A DNA stretch of 64,000 nucleotides, from positions 1-64,000 of the IMG/VR virus record IMGVR_UViG_3300027631_002331; one strand, 5' to 3'. Numbering within the stretch: position 1 is the first letter of the stretch; each line of letters starts with the position of its first letter. Under the pieces are notes generated by a model. It had not been told where the DNA came from. It worked only from the letters and a program-made list of their open reading frames with translations, and made no database searches. Source of the stretch: a virus. The position numbers and the translations under genes were made by a program. Below, in pieces: positions 34,126-43,345 of the stretch.

Positions 34126-36507
34126 ATGGCTCAAAATCAGACTCCAATAGTTGGTGAACCATTTAAGGATTATGTAAATAGTCAAATAACCGCCAGACAA
34201 AAAATATATGGTTCAGGGTTTTCTTCTAATAGAACACCTGAACAAATGACCTACCTTAACTCCAATGTTCCTTGGATTAAAATGGCATCATCTGTAGATT
34301 TAAGTAATGATAATGATGGTAAAAATAGACTAAAAAAACTAGGTCTTGGTGGGGATTATGCAAAGGGGACCCACTTAGCAAAACAATCAGTATTATTTAA
34401 TGGTTTAACTCCCCTCGATGGTAATATGAGAGCTGGAGTAGCCCAATCTAATACCTTAATAAACAACTCAGCATATGGTTTTGGTGGTACAGAATTCGGT
34501 TTAAAATCACTACCTGGTATCACTAGTATAGATATAACACCTGTGAATAGGGGTTCTATTAAACAAGCAAATGTTAATATAAAAGCATATAATAAATTCC
34601 AATTTGAGTTAATAGAAACCTTATATTTAAGATTAGGTTTTACTATTATGCTTGAATGGGGTAATTCAATATATGTTGATAACAATAATAATGTTGTTAG
34701 ATCTAATACTACTTTAATAGATGACTTCTTTTTCAATGGGAACGGATCACATTTAGATGTTTTAAGTAAAATAGAACAACAAAGACAAAGTAAACAAGGT
34801 AATTATGATGCTTTATTTGCTAAAGTAGCAAACTTTAATTGGACATATCAACCAGATGGGAGTTATGATATTTCTATAAAACTAACTTCATTAGGGGATG
34901 TAGTTGAAAGTTTTAAAGTTAATTTATTACCCCCTAACTCACAAATAGATGAATCCAAACTAAAAGGAGAATCTAATAATGGGGATGATATAACTGATGA
35001 TAAAGTAAATCAAAACGCTATATCTAACTTTTTACAAGTAATCAAATCTAAATACACAGATGAGGACTTTAATAATAGGGAAAGTGGTGTTATAAAGATA
35101 AATGAGAAAGCTACAACAACAGGAGTTATTTTCACATCTTCAACCCCACTTGAAGGTAGGTTATATATGAGATTAGGAACTCTATTAGAGTTTATAGAAA
35201 AGGAAATATTAATTCATATGTCCAACGGAACTCCTTCAAGTTGTTTTCCTATGTTTTACATAAATACATCTACTGATTGTATTATGAAATCAAAACCAAA
35301 ACTTATATCAGTAGAACCCCAAACTTGTATTATTAGACCTAATTTTAGATTAATAGGTATAGAAACCCCAAAATGGACTGAGGTTATGAATGATTTCGAT
35401 ACTGGTGCCTCTGATGGTAGTATGGGCTTCATACATAATGTTTATCTTAATTTTTCATTTATTGAAAAAATATTATCTTCAAATATAGATAAAGAAGGTA
35501 ATCTTTCTTTTTATTCTTTCCTTACTGGTATATTAGGTGGTATTAATAGAAGTTTATCTAATATATGTAATTTAGAAACTACAATTAATGAAGAAAAAAA
35601 TGAACTAATAATAAGAGATCAAAAGTTAGCACCTCGTTTAACTAAAAGTGGAATACTACCTGACTCCCAAAAATCAAATATTATCGAAGTTGCTGGTTTT
35701 AATGGTGATCAATCTAACTTTGTTAAAGGTTATTCCTTTAAAACCCAAATAACATCAAAATTAGCTACCACAATTAGTATAGGAGCAACAGCTAATAATA
35801 ATGTAGCTAATGAAGACGCAACTGCTTTTTCAAAATGGAATAATGGTTTAATAGATAGGTTTAATCAATCCTCAACTATAGGAACACCAGATGCTTGTGT
35901 TGTTAAAAAACCAAGCTTTACCCCAACTGAAAAACCAAAACCAAAAGACTTTCCTTGGGAAGTATTCTTCGCAGTAGCCACACCAGGATTATATAATCTA
36001 GCTAATAGTATCTCAGGTTGGTTTAGTAACAATAAAGAAAAAAATGAAAATAATAAAAAACTAAGAGAGGAATGGAATAATAGTTTAGATACCTACCTTC
36101 AAGCATGTTTTTCCGAACGATATACTAAAATAAAGGGAGGAATGGGTCAAGGAGGTAAACAAAAAACAGAGTCGTTTATGGGTAAAAAATATTTCCAAAA
36201 CGATCCTGATTTTATACAAAAAGGTAAAAATATTCTAAAAAACTACGTTACTATTGAGGATATAGTTAAATCAGAAGAAAAGAATAAACCAACATCAAAT
36301 ATAGGTTTTATCCCTATTGAACTTTCTTTGGATATAATAGGTATGTCTGGTATAAAAATATACAACCAACTAAGATTAAATACAGATTTTTTACCTTATA
36401 ACTATCCTAAGGTTATGGAGTTTGTAGTTATGGGTATAAATCATAAGGTAGATAGTAGTGGTTGGTCAACATCTATAAATGCTATAGCTAAACCTAAAAG
36501 TGAATAA
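34126..36507 (+). CDS. Large baseplate protein, hub-like candidate
   Basis: 793 residues, two bases after the gp53-like gene. A segment near residue 146-190 (S-I-D-I-T-P-V-N-R-G then L-Y-L-R-L-G-F-T-I-M-L-E-W-G) and a N-W-T-Y-Q-P-D-G-S-Y-D-I stretch near 242 give it the look of hub proteins with gp27-type beta domains. A Lys/Asn-rich linker lies near 600-660. T4 counterpart not certain. Confidence 0.55.
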   Translation: MAQNQTPIVGEPFKDYVNSQITARQKIYGSGFSSNRTPEQMTYLNSNVPWIKMASSVDLSNDNDGKNRLKKLGLGGDYAKGTHLAKQSVLFNGLTPLDGNMRAGVAQSNTLINNSAYGFGGTEFGLKSLPGITSIDITPVNRGSIKQANVNIKAYNKFQFELIETLYLRLGFTIMLEWGNSIYVDNNNNVVRSNTTLIDDFFFNGNGSHLDVLSKIEQQRQSKQGNYDALFAKVANFNWTYQPDGSYDISIKLTSLGDVVESFKVNLLPPNSQIDESKLKGESNNGDDITDDKVNQNAISNFLQVIKSKYTDEDFNNRESGVIKINEKATTTGVIFTSSTPLEGRLYMRLGTLLEFIEKEILIHMSNGTPSSCFPMFYINTSTDCIMKSKPKLISVEPQTCIIRPNFRLIGIETPKWTEVMNDFDTGASDGSMGFIHNVYLNFSFIEKILSSNIDKEGNLSFYSFLTGILGGINRSLSNICNLETTINEEKNELIIRDQKLAPRLTKSGILPDSQKSNIIEVAGFNGDQSNFVKGYSFKTQITSKLATTISIGATANNNVANEDATAFSKWNNGLIDRFNQSSTIGTPDACVVKKPSFTPTEKPKPKDFPWEVFFAVATPGLYNLANSISGWFSNNKEKNENNKKLREEWNNSLDTYLQACFSERYTKIKGGMGQGGKQKTESFMGKKYFQNDPDFIQKGKNILKNYVTIEDIVKSEEKNKPTSNIGFIPIELSLDIIGMSGIKIYNQLRLNTDFLPYNYPKVMEFVVMGINHKVDSSGWSTSINAIAKPKSE

Positions 36508-36510
36508 TCA

Positions 36511-37089
36511 ATGTCATATTATCCCAAATCACAAATAAAAACTGATCTTTTTACTAATGGTAAAGAGTTCATACGATTTGATAACGATTTACCTTATGTT
36601 GGGTCGTATTGGAGGGCATCAAATGGTGAAGTGTTTAGTGGTAAAACCCCAGACGATAAACCAACTATTAAGCTATTACCAATACCAAAACCAATAGAAC
36701 AAACCCCACTAAATACAACTACTGAGTGGACTGTTAACTACCCATCTGAAATAGTAAATAAAACACCAGGTCAAGTACCTAAAAATCATATATTCCAACC
36801 CCTACCTGAAGAGTTATATTTAGGACAAGCATCTCGCTACTTTACTAAAAAGTCAAACCAGAAAATATATTTCGAAATATCTAAGGATACTTTTAGAAAA
36901 CTATCAACTAAATCAATCGATATATTATTCCAACTATATACCCCTATCACTATGATTTGGAGATTAGAAGGAAACGATGATGAGGTATTTGAAGCAAATC
37001 TTAATACAGCTAAAGATATCCAAAATAGACAGCAACTACCAGGCTTTGTAAACTCATTCAAAGGTATGTTTGTTTATCCAAAAAAGTGA
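36511..37089 (+). CDS. Baseplate-region structural protein
   Basis: 192 residues, three bases after the large baseplate gene. Pro/Thr-rich first half with an F-I-R-F-D-N-D-L-P-Y-V-G-S-Y-W segment; second half more regular, ending G-M-F-V-Y-P-K-K. No family recognised. Last gene of the virion module; the next promoter motif overlaps its stop codon. Confidence 0.5.
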   Translation: MSYYPKSQIKTDLFTNGKEFIRFDNDLPYVGSYWRASNGEVFSGKTPDDKPTIKLLPIPKPIEQTPLNTTTEWTVNYPSEIVNKTPGQVPKNHIFQPLPEELYLGQASRYFTKKSNQKIYFEISKDTFRKLSTKSIDILFQLYTPITMIWRLEGNDDEVFEANLNTAKDIQNRQQLPGFVNSFKGMFVYPKK

Positions 37090-37098
37090 CGTATATTG
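37089..37098 (+). promoter_or_regulatory. Early/middle-type promoter motif
   Basis: ACGTATATTG, starting on the last base of the preceding stop codon and 21 bases before the DNA polymerase ATG. It marks the switch from virion to replication genes. Confidence 0.45.
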
Positions 37099-37119
37099 AG
37101 ATAAACAAAAAGGTTATAA

Positions 37120-38385
37120 ATGTACTGGTTAATAGAGGACTTAGAGCAACTTAAAACGTTTTATAACAGCGGTTATAAAAAGGCGTATATTGAAATCATA
37201 TCAAATAACGATCAGATACACCCAGCCATAAACGATTTATGTGCTGTTTATATTAGACCATTAGAGGCATCAAAAGGTTTTATGTTATGTACTTCACATA
37301 GCGAGGCTATAAACGTTGAAAAAGATTGGGTTTATAAAATCCTACAAAAGTTTGATGTTTTATATTGTAAAAACAAAAAACAACTCCTACACTATTTTAT
37401 TCTACAAAACCTAGAGGATATCTTATTACCTCCTAGTAATATTGACTTACCAAATATACCAACTTACGATATAATGTATCGTAAATACCATAAACTAAAT
37501 AACGTAAATACACTTGTGCCTCTAGTTAAACACTATGAGTGGTGTGAGTCTATATATAATGAAGTTAAACCACTAATACACCAAGAAAAAACACCATATT
37601 ATGAGTTCTATAACACTAAAGCAAGTGTGGTATTCAACGCCATCGAACGGAATGGGATCGGTATCAATCCCCAATTATTCAGTGAACACTTTTACCCTAC
37701 CAAAGCAGATACAGTTCACACACAATTCAACCTCAACACTACCACTACAAGACCATCTAACAAGTTTAAAGGAGTAAATTATGCAGCACTTAATAAGAAA
37801 AATGGTGAAAGACGATGTTTTATACCTAAAAACGATGAATTCATTGAACTTGATGTTATTGCCTATCATCCTTCTATTGCAGCTAGTCTTATTGATTATA
37901 CTTTTCCCACCTCTGATATTCATACACACTTTGCTGAAATGTATAGGGTGGATAGGAATAAAGCTAAGGAATTAACGTTTAAACAACTCTATGGAGGTAT
38001 ATTTAAAGAATATAAGGATTTACCCTTCTTTAGAGATTTACAAACGTTTATGGATAAACTATGGTACCAGTTTCAAAATGAGGGTTATATTGAATGCCCT
38101 ATATCCCAATATAGATTTTATAAGGATAATTTAGAGAATATGAATAGTAATAAACTATTTAATTACTTGTTACAACACCTAGAAACGAGTCAGAATATCT
38201 TGGCTATATGGGATATTTTTCGTATATTAAAGGGTAAGAAAAGTAAGATAGTTTTATACACATATGATTCAATATTAATTGACTACAACAAGGAAGAGGA
38301 TATAATAGACGATATTCAACAAATATTTACTAATCATGGTTTAAACACCAGCAAAACAAAAGGTTATGACTACGATTTTGACTAA
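37120..38385 (+). CDS. Compact family A DNA polymerase
   Basis: 421 residues. Palm motif A: Asp245 in E-L-D-V-I-A-Y-H-P-S. A D-I-H segment (266-268) matches Pol I. Motif B fits R-x3-K-x3-F-x3-Y-G exactly (R279, K283, F287, Y291, G292). Motif C is Y-T-Y-D-S (Asp383) instead of H-D-E. A T-T-R-P-S stretch near 209-213 resembles the T-G-R-L-S template-binding motif. The N-terminal 150 residues look like a remnant exonuclease domain without its acidic catalytic residues, so proofreading is probably absent. T4 itself uses a family B enzyme. Confidence 0.8.
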   Translation: MYWLIEDLEQLKTFYNSGYKKAYIEIISNNDQIHPAINDLCAVYIRPLEASKGFMLCTSHSEAINVEKDWVYKILQKFDVLYCKNKKQLLHYFILQNLEDILLPPSNIDLPNIPTYDIMYRKYHKLNNVNTLVPLVKHYEWCESIYNEVKPLIHQEKTPYYEFYNTKASVVFNAIERNGIGINPQLFSEHFYPTKADTVHTQFNLNTTTTRPSNKFKGVNYAALNKKNGERRCFIPKNDEFIELDVIAYHPSIAASLIDYTFPTSDIHTHFAEMYRVDRNKAKELTFKQLYGGIFKEYKDLPFFRDLQTFMDKLWYQFQNEGYIECPISQYRFYKDNLENMNSNKLFNYLLQHLETSQNILAIWDIFRILKGKKSKIVLYTYDSILIDYNKEEDIIDDIQQIFTNHGLNTSKTKGYDYDFD

Positions 38386-38848
38386 CAGTACCTATATGTA
38401 TAACGAATCAACCAATATTGGTTATGATTATAATACAATAGACGATATAACAATGGGTTATAACAACAAACTACTAGTTAGTTTTACAACACGAGAAGAT
38501 ATAGACGATTTAATATCTGGAATCACTTCAACATACAACATACTATACAATAAAATATTTGCTCTAGAGATAGTGGGCACTGATGATTTAGTCATTAGTT
38601 ATAACATTGATCATGGTAATGTAACATCTATCCCAGATAATACTATTCTAGTACATAGAAAAAAAGATAGTAATACACTATATACCATAAACGCTCTAAA
38701 CGAGTTGATTAAAAAGTTAAACGGTGGAGTAGTAGATACCAAATTCCCGATTGATTGGAATCACTATAGAAACTGTATACTGTTAACTCAACATAACGAG
38801 TTAAAACAGTTAAATACGAAAATACATCGTATTATTGAGGTAAAATAA
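38366..38848 (+). CDS. Hypothetical protein after DNA polymerase
   Basis: 160 residues if started at 38366, overlapping the polymerase gene by 20 bases; an in-frame ATG at 38396 gives 150 residues and no overlap, and the choice is open. The C-terminal part (L-Y-T-I-N-A-L-N-E-L then F-P-I-D-W-N-H-Y-R-N) looks conserved in style with unknown proteins of T4-like marine phages. No function known; context suggests replication. Confidence 0.6.
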   Translation: MTTILTNSTYMYNESTNIGYDYNTIDDITMGYNNKLLVSFTTREDIDDLISGITSTYNILYNKIFALEIVGTDDLVISYNIDHGNVTSIPDNTILVHRKKDSNTLYTINALNELIKKLNGGVVDTKFPIDWNHYRNCILLTQHNELKQLNTKIHRIIEVK

Positions 38849-38872
38849 ATACAAAAAAACATACAAATAATT

Positions 38873-38891
38873 TGGCTCCCGTAGGGAGCCA
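38873..38891 (+). terminator. Hairpin before the ssDNA-binding protein gene
   Basis: Perfect eight-base-pair stem TGGCTCCC/GGGAGCCA with a GTA loop. No T run follows, because the promoter motif begins at once. Probably a weak terminator or insulator. Confidence 0.5.
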
Positions 38892-38901
38892 TCGTATATT
38901 A
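38892..38901 (+). promoter_or_regulatory. Early/middle-type promoter motif
   Basis: TCGTATATTA directly after a hairpin and 30 bases before the SSB gene at 38932. Confidence 0.5.
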
Positions 38902-38931
38902 TAACATACATAAACATTAAATAATAGTTAT

Positions 38932-39777
38932 ATGAATTTAGATTTATTAAAAAGTAAATTAGATACGATTCAAAATCGTAGCACAGGTGAGAAGAAAGAC
39001 TACACAACTATCTTTTGGAAACCAACAGTAGGAAAACAAACAATCCGTTTAGTACCTTCAAAGTACACTCCAGAAAACCCATTTTCAGAACTTAAGTTTT
39101 ATTATGGTATTACTAATAAGGTAATGATTTCACCCCTAAATACAGGTGGTAAGGATCCAATTGCTGAGTTTGTACAAAAATTGTATGATTCAAACGACAA
39201 ATCCAACTTCGATTTAGCACGTAAGTTAAGAGCTAAAAATCGTATTTTCGCACCTGTAGTAGTAAGAGGTGAAGAAGATAAAGGTGTTCGTCTATGGGGA
39301 TTTGGCCAACAGATTTATACTGAGTTATTAGCTATGGCTGCTGATGAAGAGATTGGTGATTTTACAGATGTAACAGGTGGGTTAGATTTTACTGCTGAAA
39401 CAGTAGGACCAGAATCTACAGGTACTCAATACAATAAAACATCAATCAGAGCTAAACGTCAAAACTCACCCTTAAGTGAAGATGCTACTCAAGTTGAAAC
39501 TTGGTTAAACACACAACCAAATCCACTAGAGCAGTTTAAAAACTATACTTTTGATGAGATGAAAGATGCATTACGTCGTTATTTAGAACCCGAAAGTGAT
39601 AACCAAAGTGAAGGTTCTATTTCATCTGAAGCACCAACTCCGTTTGAGATGACATCAAATACTAATACTGAAAGTAGAGGTGATTTACCTTGGGAGAAGG
39701 GTAATAATTACGCAGCAGACACATCAAAAGCTAAAATAGCAAAAACAGATAAATTTGATTCATTATTCGAAGACTAA
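38932..39777 (+). CDS. Single-stranded DNA-binding protein (gp32-like)
   Basis: 281 residues (T4 gp32: 301). The core has F-W-K-P-T-V-G-K-Q-T-I-R-L-V-P near residues 28-42, aromatic and basic residues of the OB fold, and R-L-W-G-F-G near 120. The acidic C-terminal tail ends D-S-L-F-E-D and would recruit replication partners. There is no cysteine at all, so the zinc subdomain of T4 gp32 is absent. It precedes uvsX, usual for recombination-dependent replication. Confidence 0.82.
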   Translation: MNLDLLKSKLDTIQNRSTGEKKDYTTIFWKPTVGKQTIRLVPSKYTPENPFSELKFYYGITNKVMISPLNTGGKDPIAEFVQKLYDSNDKSNFDLARKLRAKNRIFAPVVVRGEEDKGVRLWGFGQQIYTELLAMAADEEIGDFTDVTGGLDFTAETVGPESTGTQYNKTSIRAKRQNSPLSEDATQVETWLNTQPNPLEQFKNYTFDEMKDALRRYLEPESDNQSEGSISSEAPTPFEMTSNTNTESRGDLPWEKGNNYAADTSKAKIAKTDKFDSLFED

Positions 39778-39780
39778 TAA

Positions 39781-40851
39781 ATGGCAAAGAAAAAATCACT
39801 AACAGAAGCAGCATCTGCTGAACTGAAATCAAACTTTAACTTAAACGCTTTTAAAACTAAGAAAGGATTATCATCTAACTCTAAGTTTAAAGAACAACAG
39901 TGGTTACCACTATCTCAAGCGTTTCAAGATGTAACATCGATTCCAGGTATTCCTATGGGTCATATTGTGTTACTAAGAGGACATTCAGATACAGGCAAAA
40001 CAACTGCACTTATTGAAGCGGCAGTTGAAGCACAAAAACGAAAAATACTCCCAGTATTTATTATTACTGAGATGAAATGGAATTGGGAACACGCACGTAT
40101 GATGGGTCTCCAAGTTGAAGAAATCAAAGATGATAAGGGTGAGGTAGTAGATTATGAAGGAAACTTCTTATACGCTGACCGAGAAACAATCCATAGTATT
40201 GAAGGTGTAGCAGGTTTCATTTTAGATTTAATAGACGAACAAAAGAAAGGTAACTTACCTTATGATTTATTATTCCTATGGGATAGTATTGGATCAGTAC
40301 CTTGTGAAATGTCTCTAAAATCAAATAAAAATAACAACGAATGGAACGCAGGTGCTATGTCAACTCAGTTTGGTAATGGTGTTAATCAACGTATTACCTT
40401 ATCTCGTAAAGAATCATCTGCTTACACTAATACATTAGTTTGTATTAATAAAGTATGGACATCAAAACCAGCATCTCCTATGGGTCAACCCAAGATGGAA
40501 AATAAAGGTGGTATGTCTATGTGGTATGATTCAACGTTAGTTATTACTTTTGGTAATATCACAAATGCTGGTACTTCTAAGATTAAAGCCATCAAAGATG
40601 GTAAACAAGTTGAGTTCGCTAAACGTGTAAATCTTCAAATAGATAAAAATCACATCAATGGTGTAACCACCAGAGGTCGTATTGTTATGACTCCTCATGG
40701 TTTTATTGATGATGATGAGAAAGCACTAAAAACTTACAAAACCGACTATGCTAAAAGTTGGGCTGCCCAACTAGGCGGTGAAGAGTTTGATATAGTTGAA
40801 GAAAACGAGTCATCATCACCTATGGCTATGTTTGAGCAAGAACCACAATAA
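39781..40851 (+). CDS. uvsX: UvsX/RecA-like recombinase
   Basis: 356 residues. Walker A GHSDTGKT (67-74), Walker B L-L-F-L-W-D-S near 160-166, and RecA-core segments such as Q-R-I-T-L-S-R. It would form the presynaptic filament for strand invasion, displacing the gp32-like protein encoded three bases upstream. Length close to T4 UvsX (391). Confidence 0.88.
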   Translation: MAKKKSLTEAASAELKSNFNLNAFKTKKGLSSNSKFKEQQWLPLSQAFQDVTSIPGIPMGHIVLLRGHSDTGKTTALIEAAVEAQKRKILPVFIITEMKWNWEHARMMGLQVEEIKDDKGEVVDYEGNFLYADRETIHSIEGVAGFILDLIDEQKKGNLPYDLLFLWDSIGSVPCEMSLKSNKNNNEWNAGAMSTQFGNGVNQRITLSRKESSAYTNTLVCINKVWTSKPASPMGQPKMENKGGMSMWYDSTLVITFGNITNAGTSKIKAIKDGKQVEFAKRVNLQIDKNHINGVTTRGRIVMTPHGFIDDDEKALKTYKTDYAKSWAAQLGGEEFDIVEENESSSPMAMFEQEPQ

Positions 40852-40861
40852 ACAAAAAACT

Positions 40862-41899
40862 ATGAATAAAGATCTACAAGCCCTCTTGGACAACGTTCAA
40901 GAGGATGGGATCGTACTAGATTCCACTCCAAACGATAGAGTATTAATGATAGATGGTTTAAATCTATTCTTTAGAAACTTTGCAATGATTAATGCTGTAA
41001 ACCCACAAGGTATACACGTTGGTGGTTTAGGAGGGTTTTTAAGATCTTTAGGAGCTTTAATAAGACAAATACAACCGACCTCTGTTTATGTAATATTCGA
41101 TGGGGTAGGTTCATCCACAAATAGGAAGAATCTACTCCCCGAATATAAATCGGGTAGGAATATACAACGAATAACAAACTGGGAAGTATTTGAATCAGTA
41201 GGTGATGAACATGATGCTAAAGTAGATCAGATAGTTAGGTTAATCCAATATTTAAAACATCTACCAATCAAAGTAATATCGATGGCTAAAGTTGAAGCCG
41301 ATGATGTTATTGCTCACTTAGCACAAGTTATAGATCAAGAATACAACGGACGTAGTATTATTGTATCATCAGATAAAGATTTCCTACAACTAGTAAACGA
41401 TAATATAATCGTATACAGACCTATTGAGAAAAACTTCTATACAGATGCTATGATAGTTGAAAAGTTTGGTATGAAAGCTGAAAACTTTATCCTATATAAG
41501 GTATTAATGGGGGATGCCTCTGATAAAATACCAGGAGTTAAAGGATTAGGTCCTAAAAAACTATTTAAACTATTCCCCGAACTACAAACCCAACACCTTA
41601 CGTTAGACGATATTTTTGATATAGCAGGTAAAAAGTTAAAAGAAAATGTTATATATTCAAGAATAATAATGACTGAAGATGATTTACGTAAAAACTATAC
41701 TATTATGGACCTAGCAAAACCTATGTTAGATGTAGATGATAAAATATTATTAGACGAATCTATCAAAGCAGGAGTACCAGATTTAGCTTCTAAACCCTTT
41801 ATGGATTTATATAACGAAGATTCACTAGGGGGTATGATTAGAAATACAGATTTCTGGTTAAAAGATAACTTTGGTCCTCTCCAACAAAGTGTAGGATAA
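40862..41899 (+). CDS. rnh: RNase H / 5'-3' flap exonuclease
   Basis: 345 residues from the ATG at 40862; a longer frame from 40796 runs back into uvsX and is rejected. FEN/5'-nuclease motifs: L-M-I-D-G-L-N-L-F near residue 27, V-E-A-D-D-V-I near 144, S-S-D-K-D-F near 167, G-D-A-S-D-K-I-P-G-V near 215. T4 RNase H removes lagging-strand RNA primers. It lies between uvsX and the helicase gene. Confidence 0.88.
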   Translation: MNKDLQALLDNVQEDGIVLDSTPNDRVLMIDGLNLFFRNFAMINAVNPQGIHVGGLGGFLRSLGALIRQIQPTSVYVIFDGVGSSTNRKNLLPEYKSGRNIQRITNWEVFESVGDEHDAKVDQIVRLIQYLKHLPIKVISMAKVEADDVIAHLAQVIDQEYNGRSIIVSSDKDFLQLVNDNIIVYRPIEKNFYTDAMIVEKFGMKAENFILYKVLMGDASDKIPGVKGLGPKKLFKLFPELQTQHLTLDDIFDIAGKKLKENVIYSRIIMTEDDLRKNYTIMDLAKPMLDVDDKILLDESIKAGVPDLASKPFMDLYNEDSLGGMIRNTDFWLKDNFGPLQQSVG

Positions 41900-41911
41900 G
41901 CCAAATATGAT

Positions 41912-41921
41912 TCGTATATTA
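41912..41921 (+). promoter_or_regulatory. Early/middle-type promoter motif
   Basis: TCGTATATTA, 12 bases after the RNase H stop and 30 bases before the helicase start. Confidence 0.5.
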
Positions 41922-41951
41922 CGACGTATTAAATAATAAAATAAAAGTTAC

Positions 41952-43340
41952 ATGACACTAAATAGCGTTAGCGATTACGGGAAAGGATTCCAAATAAAAG
42001 TGTTATCATCTTTATTAACTCATAAAGAACTACTTACCAACATACACGATATTATCTCAGATGAATATTTCGAATCAGCTTCACATAAATGGATTGTAAG
42101 TGAAATACTTAAATATTATGATAAGTATCACACTACACCGAGTCTGGATATTCTAAAAGTAGAGTTACAGAAAATCGATAACGATGTCTTACAAGTGTCT
42201 ATTAAAGACCAACTTAAACAAGCATATGTTGCATCAGATGAAGATTTAGCTTATATTCAAGAAGAGTTTACTGATTTTTGTAAAAACCAACAACTGAAAA
42301 AAGCACTTATGTCATCTGTTGATTTATTAAAAGCAGGTGATTTTGATGGTATTAGATTTATGGTTGACAACGCTTTAAAAGCAGGTCAAGATAAAAATAT
42401 AGGTCACGATTACTTAAAAGATATTGAATCTCGTTATCGTAAAGAATCACGTGATGTTATTCCTACACCTTGGGATGGGGTTAATAACCTATTACAGGGT
42501 GGATTAGGTAATGGAGATTTTGGTTTAGTATTTGGTAACCCAGGTGGTGGTAAATCATGGGCGTTGGTTGCTTTAGGAGGACACGCCGCAAAGTTAGGAT
42601 ATAACGTTGTTCACTATACACTAGAGTTAGGTGAGGAATATGTTGCTAGAAGATATGATTCGTTTTTTACAAAAATACCTGTAGACAAAATAATAAATCA
42701 TAGAGAAACAGTTGAATCAGTTATAGCAGATCTACCAGGAAGTGTTATTATTAAAGAGTTCCCAACAGGTAGAGCCACAGTATCTACGATTGAATCACAT
42801 CTACAAAAGGTAGGAGACATAGGAAATAAACCAGACCTTATTATAATAGATTATGTTGACCTTCTTGCATCAACTCGTAAAAACTCTGAACGGAAACAAG
42901 AGATAGATGATATTTATACTAGTACAAAAGGGTTAGCTAGACAACTAGATCTACCCATTTGGTCAGTATCTCAAGTTAATAGAACAGGTGCTCAAGATAA
43001 GATTATCGAAGGAGATAAAGCAGCGGGTTCATACGATAAAATGATGATTACTGATTTTGCGATGTCGTTATCTCGTAAAAAAGAAGATAAAGAAAGAGGA
43101 ACAGGACGTTTCCATATTATGAAAAACAGATATGGAACGGATGGTTTAACCTTTAATGTTAACGCTGATACGTCAACAGGTCACTTTGTTTTATCTGCTT
43201 ATAACGAAGATGATGAGGATGATGATACACCTAAGTTCAACCCAGCGGCTAAACCAGCAGGTCCTGTTGACAATTGGGATAAGAAGGCACTAAAGAATAC
43301 AACAGCCTACGAGGCATTTTTTAAAACAGAAAATAAATAA
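41952..43340 (+). CDS. Replicative DNA helicase (gp41/DnaB-like)
   Basis: 462 residues, close to T4 gp41 (475). The N-terminal 150 residues form the helical DnaB-N-like domain. The RecA-like motor has Walker A G-N-P-G-G-G-K-S near residue 197 and Walker B L-I-I-I-D-Y-V-D-L near 297, plus W-S-V-S-Q-V-N-R. It unwinds DNA ahead of the polymerase. The gene's own promoter motif lies upstream; NrdB follows after five bases. Confidence 0.88.
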   Translation: MTLNSVSDYGKGFQIKVLSSLLTHKELLTNIHDIISDEYFESASHKWIVSEILKYYDKYHTTPSLDILKVELQKIDNDVLQVSIKDQLKQAYVASDEDLAYIQEEFTDFCKNQQLKKALMSSVDLLKAGDFDGIRFMVDNALKAGQDKNIGHDYLKDIESRYRKESRDVIPTPWDGVNNLLQGGLGNGDFGLVFGNPGGGKSWALVALGGHAAKLGYNVVHYTLELGEEYVARRYDSFFTKIPVDKIINHRETVESVIADLPGSVIIKEFPTGRATVSTIESHLQKVGDIGNKPDLIIIDYVDLLASTRKNSERKQEIDDIYTSTKGLARQLDLPIWSVSQVNRTGAQDKIIEGDKAAGSYDKMMITDFAMSLSRKKEDKERGTGRFHIMKNRYGTDGLTFNVNADTSTGHFVLSAYNEDDEDDDTPKFNPAAKPAGPVDNWDKKALKNTTAYEAFFKTENK

Positions 43341-43345
43341 TAAAC

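Noticed and set aside
37675-37975. Small frames on both strands inside the polymerase gene
   Set aside because: They overlap palm motifs of the polymerase and have no promoter or supporting context.
40796-40861. Extended N-terminus for the RNase H gene
   Set aside because: It would lie inside the end of uvsX in another frame, and the encoded residues are His/Lys-rich shadow sequence. ATG at 40862 fits the family.
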